Below are positions 33,799-44,494 of a stretch of 64,000 bases of DNA, in pieces. Location of the stretch: positions 13,429,112 to 13,493,111 of the forward strand of contig OX463854.1 of assembly GCA_949825065.1 (NCBI GenBank), written 5' to 3'. The DNA comes from Odontocerum albicorne. Lineage: Eukaryota; Arthropoda; Insecta; Trichoptera; Odontoceridae. The notes beneath the pieces were generated by a model that made no database searches, was not told the DNA's origin, and saw only the letters and a program-made list of their open reading frames with translations. The translations under genes and the position numbers were made by a program. Positions within the stretch are counted from its first letter, which is position 1, and each line of letters starts with the position of its first letter.

Positions 33799-33829
33799 GC
33801 CACAGCAACGCGTGGCAGGGTACAGCTAG
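33799..33829 (+). other. Helitron 3' terminal hairpin and CTAG end
   Basis: GCCAC at 33,799-33,803 pairs with GTGGC at 33,812-33,816 around an 8-nt loop. Nine bases then separate the stem from CTAG, and the host T follows. This is the termination signal expected for rolling-circle transposition. Confidence 0.93.
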
Positions 33830-35725
33830 TAATATAATAAATACAGTTGAATAAATCTCGAATTAAGTTATATGAAATATATTGTAATATAAAATGTAAG
33901 TTATTTACAAATATCTTCCTTTTACATTTTAACTCTATGTGTCCGAGAGCCTACGTTAGTTAGTTATATATTCCTTAAAATTAATATTTTGGACAACTGC
34001 AATTCAATTCGATGATTGCTCAAAAAAATTGTCACAAATTATGAGATCTGCAAGGGTTGTGTATGAAATACATAAATAAATATTAACCGTGCTTTAAAAT
34101 ATAACACAATTTGGCAAATAGCATGTGATTTTTGGCATGTGTCTAGCACCTTTTTATGGAGCTTTTCAATTTCAAATTGATCAAAATATTTCCTGATTTC
34201 TTATTTGAATCATTTGGTACAAATTTTAAAGCATTTTTATCCTAGTTAAGAATTATGATGACAATTTTTTTAACATATATTTGTTGGGTTAAAATGTACT
34301 TTTAAGGAAATATTAAGGTTATAAAAATATGTAATGTTAAATAAACTCTAACGTAACAGGTCAGTTTTGTATAACATATATGGCCAAAATTACATTGAAA
34401 ATGATAAACATCATAACAGAAGTAATATTTGTGTTGAATAGTGAAGTTATAGTCTGTTCTAAGTAGTGTAATTATTACCTGTCAAGCGTTTTGCCAATAA
34501 GGCCACGACCTCCGTGGTATTGTATTACAATAAAGTCCAGTCTAGAAAAAAACAATAAAGTTCCAGTCTAGTATTGTAAAAGACTTCGTCAGATAACGAC
34601 ACTCACATACGCTGAGTGCATGTGCGAGTGTTGTACGAGTATCTTTACGTGAGGTAGTTTTAACAATATGAAACACGAGTACCATGCCTACTTCAGTGGT
34701 TCTAAAACCAAAGATTCGATTGATGGGACCGAAGACAATATTATCACTAGCAAAACTCTTCAACATCCGAATTAACAACGTGTATGTATAGAAGGACATC
34801 ATGTGAAAGAATGAAAAGATTAAAAAATGGATTGACTCTTAAACCCGAATTCATACACTAGCTGTAACACTTAACACCAAATCTTAACTGTTATTTAAAT
34901 TTAGACTTCAATATTTAGAACAAAGTTTTGTATTAATTTGTCATAACTTTCTTATATAGGGAGTCACATTGATAAATCACCTTATTTAAAAGATTGGAGT
35001 GTATGAAAAACGACTCCACTTACAAATTAAAACATTTATGGTTAGAAATTAGTATTTTGGTTGGACTACGAATTCGGATCTTTAAACAATTAACTAAGGT
35101 GCCTAATTTTATTTCTCATTTGATAGTACCTTAAGAAATTCTTCATAATTTTTTTTAATTCCTTTTATCGTAATCAACAAACCAATCACGGTGAAAAATA
35201 TACTGATCAGACTTTAAAAACTGAAAACATACACGAAAATAATCCTTTCTATTCCACCATTTGGAGTCTAAGGATGCTTTCCCATTTAGTTTCTACTGTC
35301 ACATTCCCTCTCTAATTGAACGGAACACATCTGTCAGGATGTCAGGTATATTCACGAAGAAGGAGTGCGAAGAGAATAAGATGTAACAATACCGTCATAC
35401 CGCTATTGGATCTGCGCATTGGGCCGGTTTTAAGAATCATGGTGTCAGATCCTTTAATTTTCCAAACACTACATTACACATGTAAAATTTGGTGGATTTA
35501 AAGCTAAACTGTTAACATTTTCAACCAACTGAAAAATTATATAACAATATTATTTGCAGTGTCAATTGAAAGATTTATTTACATAGGATATTTCAACAAA
35601 GAAAATTAAATAATAAAATTATACGAATAAAGAAAATAAGAATCATTCAACGATTTAACCTTACAGTGTATGACAATAATACGTGTTATATTTGTACAAT
35701 GCCCTTTTTCATATTTTTTTAATTT
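33830..35725. other. background, nothing recognised
   Basis: AT-rich. The minus-strand 86-codon frame at 34,542-34,802 has no motif I can name. Confidence 0.5.
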
Positions 35726-36090
35726 ATTTGACAGAGCTAATGGTGATTAAAAGTGACATCGAACAGTGTGTAGCGATAATAAACAAAGTCAGTGGAGCAC
35801 AATAACAAATATACTGGAAAGTGATAGTATCAAAATCTGCTGAGATAATGCACAATAGTGTTTTTGCAACAACTTTGATGTAAAGGATTGAAAAGTGTAT
35901 GTGAAAAAACACTAATAAGAGACAAATAAATGCTATGGTAATGCGTGCGTTGAAAAAAAACACGGGGTAATAAGTTATGACAGAATACGAAATTATGTGA
36001 TTTGCGATGAGTGAGAAGTGTTGAAGCTGATGTGTTGACTAAGGTGAAGAATAATACTCTAAAATGGTTTAGGCATGTTGAACGAATAAA
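35726..36090 (+). pseudogene. decayed LINE polymerase C-terminus
   Basis: The plus strand gives, across shifted frames, Y-D-R-I-R-N near 35,977 and N-T-L-K-W-F-R-H-V-E-R at about 36,053-36,086. The second matches the L-R-W-F-G-H-V-x-R motif that ends many RTE-type non-LTR polymerases. Several stops and shifts intervene. I infer an old, non-functional LINE copy. Confidence 0.5.
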
Positions 36091-36163
36091 ATAAAAAAAT
36101 ACTAACAAATACGAGTACATAATGTAAATGTGAGTGAAATGTATAGTAGAGGAAAATGAAGGA

Positions 36164-36359
36164 ATTGTAATTTATTTTTATCAAACACTGTTTATTCCAC
36201 TTTTTTGTAATGGTATAACCCAACCGGTTTCAAGGGTTTCACCTCATCTTCAGAGCAGCATAAACAAGACTGAAGATGAGGTGAAAGCCTTGAAACCAGT
36301 AGGGTTATACCGTTACAAAAAAGTGGAATAAACAGTGTTTGATAAAAATAAATTACAAT
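36164..36359. repeat. foldback MITE-B, full palindrome
   Basis: The left arm ATTGTAATTTATTTTTATCA, then AACACTGTTTATTCCAC, is mirrored by the right arm GTGGAATAAACAGTGTTTGA ending AAATTACAAT. The inner parts CAACCGGTTTCAAGG and its partner CCTTGAAACCAGTAGG also pair. The arms are about 85-90 bp around a 19-bp centre (AGAGCAGCATAAACAAGAC). No open frame. A partly deleted second copy lies at 48,189-48,303. Confidence 0.87.
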
Positions 36360-36567
36360 GTCTTGAAACCTTCACAACGTTAATGCCTTAACTATAAACA
36401 ATAATATGAAGAAAAGTAAGATTTTATCAAGTGAGGTATATTTTGAAAGAAGGAAATAGTGAGCTTGATAAATCGTATAAATGTATTGCATGAAAAGTTG
36501 AAATGATGTAGAAGTGGCGAAGAGTGTGTGTTAAGATAGAGAATACTGATATTGTGTCGTTTCTATA

Positions 36568-37010
36568 GGGTCTTTCAAATTGAGTAGTTTTTTTAATTCT
36601 GGGATAAAACACAGATGGCGTAGTAAACTTGCCTGGGTCTTGTGACATTTGAGAAATGTAATGTATGATATTTATAAAAATGGAGTCGTATACAATACAA
36701 CAACGCGTTCAAATTGTTGAATTATTTTATGCATTGTAATCTCCGGAAACGGTGATGTTAATTGGTCACCAAGATCATGTGATCTAACACCGTTGGACTA
36801 TTTTCTCTAGGGTTACGTAAAAAACCAGGTCTATAAGAATGGTCTCAATCAATTCCTGAGCTGAAGAACGAAATTATTCACGTTATTGGTGAGTTAGAAC
36901 CGCAATTACGCCAAAATGTCATCGAAATTTTTGACAAAAGAGTGGACATCTGTGGAGCTGCAAAAGGTGGGCATTTGGCGGATATTATTTTTTGTGTTTA
37001 AATATCATAC
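36568..37010 (+). pseudogene. internally deleted DDE transposase gene
   Basis: From the ATG at 36,680 the frame reads M-E-S-Y-T-I-Q-Q-R-V-Q-I-V-E-L-F-Y, the usual N-terminus of a Tc/mariner-related transposase family common in arthropods. About 60 bp later it switches directly to the C-terminal catalytic region W-S-P-R-S-C-D-L-T-P-L-D-Y-F-L, then G-Y-V-K-N-Q-V-Y. A TAG replaces the expected Trp after Y-F-L. The centre (DNA-binding linker and most of the catalytic core) is missing. I could not find clear inverted repeats at the ends. It is non-functional. Confidence 0.7.
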
Positions 37011-37845
37011 CTAATACTTTAATGATCAATAAAAAGTTTTTTGAAATCAAAGCAAACTGTATGTATTGTGTACGAGTATTAATTCAAATTATATACGACA
37101 CTTTAGTTTCCTTTACAGCTCGTAGCAACATTATTTACTCTTCAAAAGAAAATACTACCCACAACTTCGAAAAACCAACACGATTTAGAACACAGGGCAT
37201 GAAATCACCAATGTAAAGTACACATTGCTGAAATAAAAAGATACTCAATAACAATCATAGAAAATACAAAATTAATTGAACTACAGAGATAAAAAAAATG
37301 ACGAAATGAAATAACAGGCCTCTCAGACAACATCTAAGATTATAGAAATGCCGGAGAAAAACTGCCCTGAAAACAATAAAATCAAAAGTCACTGAACCAT
37401 GCGTGGAGTAACCCAATTATTGCATTCTAATGATTGATGAATTTACAGCGTGCAACTGTCATTTACGAATTGCTTTTGACATACTTGAATTGTAAAAAAA
37501 TCCGTCTGTTGCTAGCAGACGTTTTATATTAAGTTGTTGTCGCGTGATAATTCAAAGGTTAGAATCATTTACTGTCTTTTCAAGAATTCTTCAACTAGTT
37601 TTGACCAGTTTTTATTTTTCAAATAAATAACTCCTGTTTCGTCATCAATTTATGTTATTTTTTATGATATTATGTGATAAAAATACATTCAAGTAAAATA
37701 CCAAAACGTTATATACATTAAGTATATGCGTTTTTATTTATCTTACATGACAAATACAACATTATTTATACGTGAATCACTATTTGTATGCTCACATGTT
37801 TAGTACTTTAGACATGATATTTTTTTCATATATGTAGTTTTTCAA
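37011..37845. other. background, nothing recognised
   Basis: Only a short perfect hairpin (GTCTG...CAGAC near 37,503-37,524) and a TACGAGTA octamer at 37,071 stand out. Confidence 0.5.
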
Positions 37846-37849
37846 TACT

Positions 37850-38225
37850 CGTGTACTTTGTCTCTACAACATACAAATCTTACTTTTTCTCTGACTTTAT
37901 ACGTTCCCTTCATTCAAAATATTATTAATTTTATGCAACCATACTTTTCTTGTCTTCTTCAGCCACTCAAACCTGCTATTTATATTTGTTACATTAGTCT
38001 TTCTGCATTTATTCATTATATGTTACATGCCCAAACCATCTCAGAGCGCTCATCTTCATATTGCCAAACACAGCCTTAAGTTCACATTCATGCATAGTTA
38101 TTTAATTACTTATTCTCCCATACATTGTCGTCCAGTGTGTTCTTCTCAGTACACACATTTCCAAAGCATATATTTGGCTCCTTTTAGTATATTTCCAATA
38201 TTGGTATGGGAGTGAAGCGTGGACG
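37850..38225 (-). pseudogene. decayed LINE polymerase C-terminus
   Basis: On the minus strand L-R-W-F-G-H-V is readable around 38,025-38,050, the same motif as in the piece at 36.05 kb. Near 38,203-38,222 the plus strand reads Y-G-S-E-A-W, another LINE polymerase motif, so opposite-strand fragments may abut here. Multiple stops; no function expected. Confidence 0.5.
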
Positions 38226-38900
38226 TAGTGAAGTTTCTAATATTCTGCATATCACTGATTCTCCTAGAAAAGATATATGGATGATGCAAGATAAGTAAAG
38301 AAATATCAAGATCCCTTCAAATTGTGATAATGGTATTATAGAAGGCATACAAACGTCTCAAGTATTTAAAAATGACCTTTACTGAAAGACTTTCGACAAC
38401 AAAGGAGGAAAACAGTCACCACATACTTTATTCATATTGCCAGAAAAAGACGGTGCAATTTTTGATAAAGTTGTAGTCACAAATACAGTCAAAGGAAGAC
38501 GTGAAAATGAACGATCTACCACAAAATGGACGAACCAAATGAATGAGTTAACATGATTTAACGTAATACTTAACACATTCCTGAATATTGAAGTAAAAAG
38601 ATAAATGGTTCAAGAAATTCCAGATAAAGTGGATGGCGAGGTCAATGGAGATCCATTTCAAGTGGTTCCATTGTGAATGGCGAGTTCAATGAAAGCCTTC
38701 CAAATGAATCTTCAGATGTTTCTATTATATAAGTTGAGGCATACTCGTATCATATCGAGAATTCCTTGTAAAAATACCCAAAAATGTGTCAAAAAAGTGA
38801 TCAGTCTAACAGTTTTAAAACCAGTATTTCATAGCAAAAAGAATTAAAAAAAACAAGTAGAAATAGACTGGATGGAAATGGAAAATTTACTATCAATACG
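38226..38900. other. background, nothing recognised
   Basis: No open frame with a motif. GATCCATTTCAAGTGGTTCC-like doublets near 38,630-38,700 are local. Confidence 0.45.
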
Positions 38901-38904
38901 TAGT

Positions 38905-39090
38905 GTAAAAATATCTTCCAGCCCGATGGTTCTGGGTTTGATTTCCGTCGGTACCCTGAGTTTTTTTAAAAACGATTCCAGTCAGATTATCACATAAGAC
39001 CTCTTTTACATATCCCGGTTGGTTGGTTAGAAGATATTGCCATATGACAAAAAGCCCACCAGACTGGCATAGTTAAAATAATAAAATAAT
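38905..39090 (+). repeat. SINE family 1 (copy e)
   Basis: Box B-like GGGTTTGATTTCCGTCGG at about 38,935-38,952, body AACGATTCCAGTCAGATTAT and GTTGGTTGGTTAGAAGATAT, and tail AGCCCACCAGACTGG in family order. Confidence 0.7.
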
Positions 39091-40150
39091 GGGAAGCCCA
39101 CAGTAATGATGTTTTCAATGAATCGAGGATACCAAAAATAATATCGTTCACTATACGGAAATTGATTTTTTAAGAATTAAACACAATTCTCAGCATATGA
39201 TATAATTAATTATATCAGAATAAGAACCCCGAGGCGATGCTCTTCTTGTTGCTCACTAATGAGGGTCCTGTTTCTTCATATACGGAAGTAATTTATAACG
39301 CCATGTTTGTGGCGTCTTCACATCGCGGTTTGGTAATGGAATTAGCTTAATTCATTTAAATCAAGTGATTTTCCTACAGGCGCTTGTTGTCTACACACCG
39401 ACTGAAATGATAATTAGCTTTTTATTTATTAGAAACCTCCCGTTAATCTAATGGGGCCGCAGGTGCATTCACATATACGTGTATAATTAAGGAATTACAC
39501 TGTCTAAGATGATTGAAGAGCTATGAGAGATAGCGAACGGTGTATTGCCATAGGGAAACAAGTCATTGGGGTACAAAACATGTAAAGTCGAACAGTACGG
39601 CATAAAAATTTGCAAAGATGATAATCCACAACAGTATTCTAGTACCATCTTTGAGATATGGAAAAGACTGAAGGAAGCGGACTTAATACTGTAGAAATAT
39701 TTTCACGGAGAAAACTACATGGGATGACAATACATGACAGAATACATTTTGAAAGAAAATAAAGTAAAAGAAATTGCAGGAACTGTATAAGAAGGTGTAT
39801 AGATATAGAAAAGGAGAAATATGTTTGGTGTTCTCTCCTCTCTGCTTATTCTGACAGGAAAACGGTACGATGGTTTGTATGTAAATGTGAAATTAAAATT
39901 TATCATACACTTTCCAATTTACTTTGGGTTGCAATGCTGTTACAATCTTATCCCACAAGGGACACGCCGGGATGATATGTACGAGTATATGTTAGTATAT
40001 AAAATATTGTTGGTTATGTTTAGTTTTCAAGTTTTATTGAACACAATTTTCTATATATTAATTTAAACAGCTCCAACGTCACTTTGTGGAGCTTCAAAAT
40101 TATTATATAAAATTAGGACTGTCATTATGTTTAATTTTGATTTATTTTTT
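39091..40150. other. background, possible LINE scraps
   Basis: The segment 39,480-39,760 has the base composition and short motifs of a degraded plus-strand LINE, comparable with 35.7-36.1 kb. I cannot assign it with confidence. Confidence 0.3.
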
Positions 40151-40154
40151 GAAA

Positions 40155-40730
40155 ATGTCAATACATTTCAATACTTACTGTGTCAGCATCATGTGAGTTC
40201 ACAAGTATTGAAGTGTAAAGGTATATTAATAATAGCGTATTAATACACGTGTTGTTTATGGTTTTATATTAGGAATTGACTTTAAGTACCTTAACTAGTT
40301 GTTGTTCATGGTGATAAGGGGAAAAGGGTTAAAAGCAAAAAAAGATGATACACATAATTAATTATAAATGATATTTTTGGTTTTATTTGTTTACCTTATG
40401 TATTTAAATTATTTTTAGGCTTTTTATTGCGTAATGCGTGTTATATTTTTGTGTTTTTTTTTTAATAAGCCATTCGCCGAAAATAGGAAGGATTGTGGAA
40501 AATATATTTTATTTCTGTGTTCAGTGAGAGTAAAAACGAGTGTTCATGTGTTATTAGATGGTAAACGATCTCAGAAAAAAATGTTGGTTTTTATTATCTA
40601 ACATGTTCTTTAGTGTATCTATTAATGTTCCTTATTGTTAAACACATGTAAATATGTGATAAATATATACCTCAAAATATGTGAACTCACGTGACGATGA
40701 CACAGTAAATGTCGAAAAATGCATTGTGAT
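40155..40730. repeat. candidate non-autonomous DNA element with inverted ends
   Basis: ACTGTGTCAGCATCATGTGA and GTTCACAAGTATT at about 40,180-40,210 face their approximate reverse complement (AATATGTGAACTCACGTGAC, GATGACACAGTAAATG) at 40,673-40,712. Imperfect matching extends about 80-90 bp on each side. The interior is AT-rich with no frame. I did not find a clear target duplication. Confidence 0.5.
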
Positions 40731-41365
40731 ATGCAAAAAAAAATTCGAATGCAACAAAATGTCAGTATTTTGATTTTATATCAATAAATTTTAACCAGTA
40801 CATCGTAGAAGCAATTAGCTACTGCAGTTCACTTGCGGAGAATGCAAGTTTTACTGTACTTAAAATTTTATGCGAAGGCAGCAGCGACTTGTTAGCGATT
40901 TAACTCGTGACCATGATTTACTCATTTTTCTTCCCTGTGACATAAGGCTGTCATCACTTCAGCTATTCTTTTTACACTAGTTAATGATTCCTTTTTTTAT
41001 TAATTCCTTCACTGCAACTATATGACATCGGACTCTCCGAGTTGGATGGGGACTATCACACTTGGTAGGGAATAGATTTTCGTCACCCATATAAGCATAA
41101 GTGGTTGTGAGATCTTAGTTTTCCTATAAAGCTTTCAGTACAAGATCGGGATGAAGTTTTAATAGTGTTTATATTAATTAACCATAATCTACGTTCTTAT
41201 TTTGAGAGTAAGCATTTCAATTTTTAGTTTATTATAAGGATCTGATATAAGATGGGTTAACTTTTAAAACTTTAATTATACAAATTATTTTTGTTCTATA
41301 GCATTTTAATTGTTTTGGTTCTTTATTAAATAAATTATGAAGTACCTAAAATACAATTTGTAAAT
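40731..41365. other. background leading into the satellite
   Basis: No gene recognised. TTTGTTCTATAG at 41,289-41,300 resembles a splice acceptor, but the frame that runs into the satellite has a stop at about 41,325, after this site. Confidence 0.45.
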
Positions 41366-44323
41366 TTGAATAAGCTTATACTGCCTGACAAACACTGTAA
41401 CAAGGAAATGGTATTACCTAGGAATGCTATACTTTCACAATCTGAAAGTCATTTGAATAAGCTTATACTGCCTGACAAACATTATAACAAGGACATGGTA
41501 TTACCTAGGAATGCTATACTTTCACAATCTGAAAGTCATTTGAATAAGCTTATACTGCTTGACAAACACTGTAACAAGGACATGGTATTACCTAGGAATG
41601 CTATACTTTCACAATCTGAAAGTCATTTGAATAAGCTTATACTGCCTGACAAACACTGTAACAAGGACATGGTATTACCTAGGAATGCTATACTTTCACA
41701 ATCTGAAAGTCATTTGAATAAGCTTATACTGCTTGACAAACACTGTAACAAGGACATGGTATTACCTAGGAATGCTATACTTTCACAATCTGAAAGTCAT
41801 TTGAATAAGCTTATACTGCCTGACAAACACTGTAGCAAGGAAATGGTATTACCTAGGAATGCTATACTTTCACAATCTGAAAGTCATTTGAATAAGCTTA
41901 TACTGCTTGACAAACACTGTAACAAGGACATGGTATTACCTAGGAATGCTATACTTTCACAATCTGAAAGTCATTTGAATAAGCTTATACTGCTTGACAA
42001 ACACTGTAACAAGGAAATGGTATTACCTAGGAATGCTATACTTTCACAATCTGAAAGTCATTTGAATAAGCTTATACTGCTTGACAAACACTGTAACAAG
42101 GACATGGTATTACCTAGGAATGCTATACTTTCACAATCTGAAAGTCATTTGAATAAGCTTATACTGCTTGACAAACACTGTAACAAGGACATGGTATTAC
42201 CTAGGAATGCTATACTTTCACAATCTGAAAGTCATTTGAATAAGCTTATACTGCTTGACAAACACTGTAACAAGGACATGGTATTACCTAGGAATGCTAT
42301 ACTTTCACAATCTGAAAGTCATTTGAATAAGCTTATACTGCTTGACAAACACTGTAACAAGGACATGGTATTACCTAGGAATGCTATACTTTCACAATCT
42401 GAAAGTCATTTGAATAAGCTTATACTGCCTGACAAACACTGTAACAAGGAAATGGTATTACCTAGGAATGCTATACTTTCACAATCTGAAAGTCATTTGA
42501 ATAAGCTTATACTGCCTGACAAACACTGTAACAAGGACATGGTATTACCTAGGAATGCTATACTTTCACAATCTGAAAGTCATTTGAATAAGCTTATACT
42601 GCTTGACAAACACTGTAACAAGGACATGGTATTACCTAGGAATGCTATACTTTCACAATCTGAAAGTCATTTGAATAAGCTTATACTGCCTGACAAACAC
42701 TGTAGCAAGGAAATGGTATTACCTAGGAATGCTATACTTTCACAATCTGAAAGTCATTTGAATAAGCTTATACTGCTTGACAAACACTGTAACAAGGACA
42801 TGGTATTACCTAGGAATGCTATACTTTCACAATCTGAAAGTCATTTGAATAAGCTTATACTGCTTGACAAACACTGTAACAAGGAAATGGTATTACCTAG
42901 GAATGCTATACTTTCACAATCTGAAAGTCATTTGAATAAGCTTATACTGCTTGACAAACACTGTAACAAGGACATGGTATTACCTAGGAATGCTATACTT
43001 TCACAATCTGAAAGTCATTTGAATAAGCTTATACTGCTTGACAAACACTGTAACAAGGACATGGTATTACCTAGGAATGCTATACTTTCACAATCTGAAA
43101 GTCATTTGAATAAGCTTATACTGCCTGACAAACACTGTAGCAAGGAAATGGTATTACCTAGGAATGCTATACTTTCACAATCTGAAAGTCATTTGAATAA
43201 GCTTATACTGCTTGACAAACACTGTAACAAGGAAATGGTATTACCTAGGAATGCTATACTTTCACAATCTGAAAGTCATTTGAATAAGCTTATACTGCTT
43301 GACAAACACTGTAACAAGGACATGGTATTACCTAGGAATGCTATACTTTCACAATCTGAAAGTCATTTGAATAAGCTTATACTGCTTGACAAACACTGTA
43401 ACAAGGACATGGTATTACCTAGGAATGCTATACTTTCACAATCTGAAAGTCATTTGAATAAACTTATACTGCCTGACAAACACTGTAGCAAGGAAATGGT
43501 ATTACCTAGGAATGCTATACTTTCACAATCTGAAAGTCATTTGAATAAGCTTATACTGCTTGACAAACACTGTAACAAGGACATGGTATTACCTAGGAAT
43601 GCTATACTTTCACAATCTGAAAGTCATTTGAATAAGCTTATACTGCTTGACAAACACTGTAACAAGGAAATGGTATTACCTAGGAATGCTATACTTTCAC
43701 AATCTGAAAGTCATTTGAATAAGCTTATACTGCTTGACAAACACTGTAACAAGGACATGGTATTACCTAGGAATGCTATACTTTCACAATCTGAAAGTCA
43801 TTTGAATAAGCTTATACTGCTTGACAAACACTGTAACAAGGACATGGTATTACCTAGGAATGCTATACTTTCACAATCTGAAAGTCATTTGAATAAGCTT
43901 ATACTGCTTGACAAACACTGTAACAAGGACATGGTATTACCTAGGAATGCTATACTTTCACAATCTGAAAGTCATTTGAATAAGCTTATACTGCCTGACA
44001 AACACTGTAGCAAGGAAATGGTATTACCTAGGAATGCTATACTTTCACAATCTGAAAGTCATTTGAATAAGCTTATACTGCTTGACAAACACTGTAACAA
44101 GGACATGGTATTACCTAGGAATGCTATACTTTCACAATCTGAAAGTCATTTGAATAAGCTTATACTGCTTGACAAACACTGTAACAAGGACATGGTATTA
44201 CCTAGGAATGCTATACTTTCACAATCTGAAAGTCATTTGAATAAGCTTATATTGCCTGGCAAACACTGTAACGAGGAAATGGTATTACCTAGGAATGCTA
44301 TACTTTCACAATCTGAAAGTCAT
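41366..44323 (+). repeat. 87-bp satellite, 34 tandem units
   Basis: Thirty-four head-to-tail units of exactly 87 bp. Each starts TTGAATAAGCTTATACTG, passes through ATGGTATTACCTAGGAATGC and ends CAATCTGAAAGTCAT. Units are nearly identical and vary at a few fixed positions (CCT/CTT, AAC/AGC, GAA/GAC). Each unit contains a HindIII-type AAGCTT, an AvrII-type CCTAGG and a small hairpin, CTTTCA-CAATC-TGAAAG. Variant units follow a higher-order order: units 4-10 and 14-20 have the same variant sequence. Array ends are sharp, and only the last unit is clearly degenerate. Confidence 0.97.
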
Positions 44324-44494
44324 TATATCATAACTATAATTTATGAAGTGTCATATTTAAAAAAAGGGAAAGAAAATGTGGAGAAACCGTATCAACCAAT
44401 TAGTTTTACTTATAAAAATGGCTTAAGAGAAGTGGTTGACGATTACAGAACACAGGCCATTATTAAAGAAAATCCTACATTACTCGCAACTTGA
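41408..44494 (+). CDS. open frame through the satellite (doubtful gene)
   Basis: Because 87 is a multiple of three and one of the six frames lacks stops, the array forms an uninterrupted frame of about 34 repeats of 29 residues (N-K-L-I-L-x-D-K-H-C...S-E-S-H). A unique 56-residue tail follows (Y-I-I-T-I-I-Y to T-L-L-A-T). The first ATG in frame is at 41,408, inside unit 1, with no Met before it. No signal peptide, membrane segment or known domain is visible. The common differences between units (P/L, N/S, E/D) change the amino acid, while silent differences are rare, so there is no sign of selection for the protein. The charged tail looks slightly more protein-like. I think a fortuitous frame is more likely than a repetitive protein, but a spliced gene is not excluded. 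Confidence 0.2.
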   Translation: MVLPRNAILSQSESHLNKLILPDKHYNKDMVLPRNAILSQSESHLNKLILLDKHCNKDMVLPRNAILSQSESHLNKLILPDKHCNKDMVLPRNAILSQSESHLNKLILLDKHCNKDMVLPRNAILSQSESHLNKLILPDKHCSKEMVLPRNAILSQSESHLNKLILLDKHCNKDMVLPRNAILSQSESHLNKLILLDKHCNKEMVLPRNAILSQSESHLNKLILLDKHCNKDMVLPRNAILSQSESHLNKLILLDKHCNKDMVLPRNAILSQSESHLNKLILLDKHCNKDMVLPRNAILSQSESHLNKLILLDKHCNKDMVLPRNAILSQSESHLNKLILPDKHCNKEMVLPRNAILSQSESHLNKLILPDKHCNKDMVLPRNAILSQSESHLNKLILLDKHCNKDMVLPRNAILSQSESHLNKLILPDKHCSKEMVLPRNAILSQSESHLNKLILLDKHCNKDMVLPRNAILSQSESHLNKLILLDKHCNKEMVLPRNAILSQSESHLNKLILLDKHCNKDMVLPRNAILSQSESHLNKLILLDKHCNKDMVLPRNAILSQSESHLNKLILPDKHCSKEMVLPRNAILSQSESHLNKLILLDKHCNKEMVLPRNAILSQSESHLNKLILLDKHCNKDMVLPRNAILSQSESHLNKLILLDKHCNKDMVLPRNAILSQSESHLNKLILPDKHCSKEMVLPRNAILSQSESHLNKLILLDKHCNKDMVLPRNAILSQSESHLNKLILLDKHCNKEMVLPRNAILSQSESHLNKLILLDKHCNKDMVLPRNAILSQSESHLNKLILLDKHCNKDMVLPRNAILSQSESHLNKLILLDKHCNKDMVLPRNAILSQSESHLNKLILPDKHCSKEMVLPRNAILSQSESHLNKLILLDKHCNKDMVLPRNAILSQSESHLNKLILLDKHCNKDMVLPRNAILSQSESHLNKLILPGKHCNEEMVLPRNAILSQSESHYIITIIYEVSYLKKGKENVEKPYQPISFTYKNGLREVVDDYRTQAIIKENPTLLAT

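Larger units (their letters stand above)
24537..33829 (+). mobile_element. full-length autonomous-type Helitron (9.3 kb)
   Basis: The 5' end TCTATATAAATAAAAATG is the usual insect-type Helitron start. The 3' end has the hairpin GCCAC-loop-GTGGC (33,799-33,816) followed closely by CTAG (33,826-33,829). The flanks are A on the left and T on the right, matching Helitron insertion into an AT dinucleotide without target duplication. The element carries one Rep/helicase gene (27,355-31,851), a 2.8-kb leader with internal duplications, and a 2-kb rearranged tail. The intact ends suggest that a helper protein could still recognise it. The nonsense codon in the gene makes autonomous movement doubtful. 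Confidence 0.93.

Noticed and set aside
35830..36120. 96-codon minus-strand hydrophobic frame
   Set aside because: It is antisense to a decayed LINE whose motifs are on the plus strand.
41366..44323. CRISPR-like array
   Set aside because: The units are directly contiguous and nearly identical with no unique spacers, and the genome is eukaryotic.
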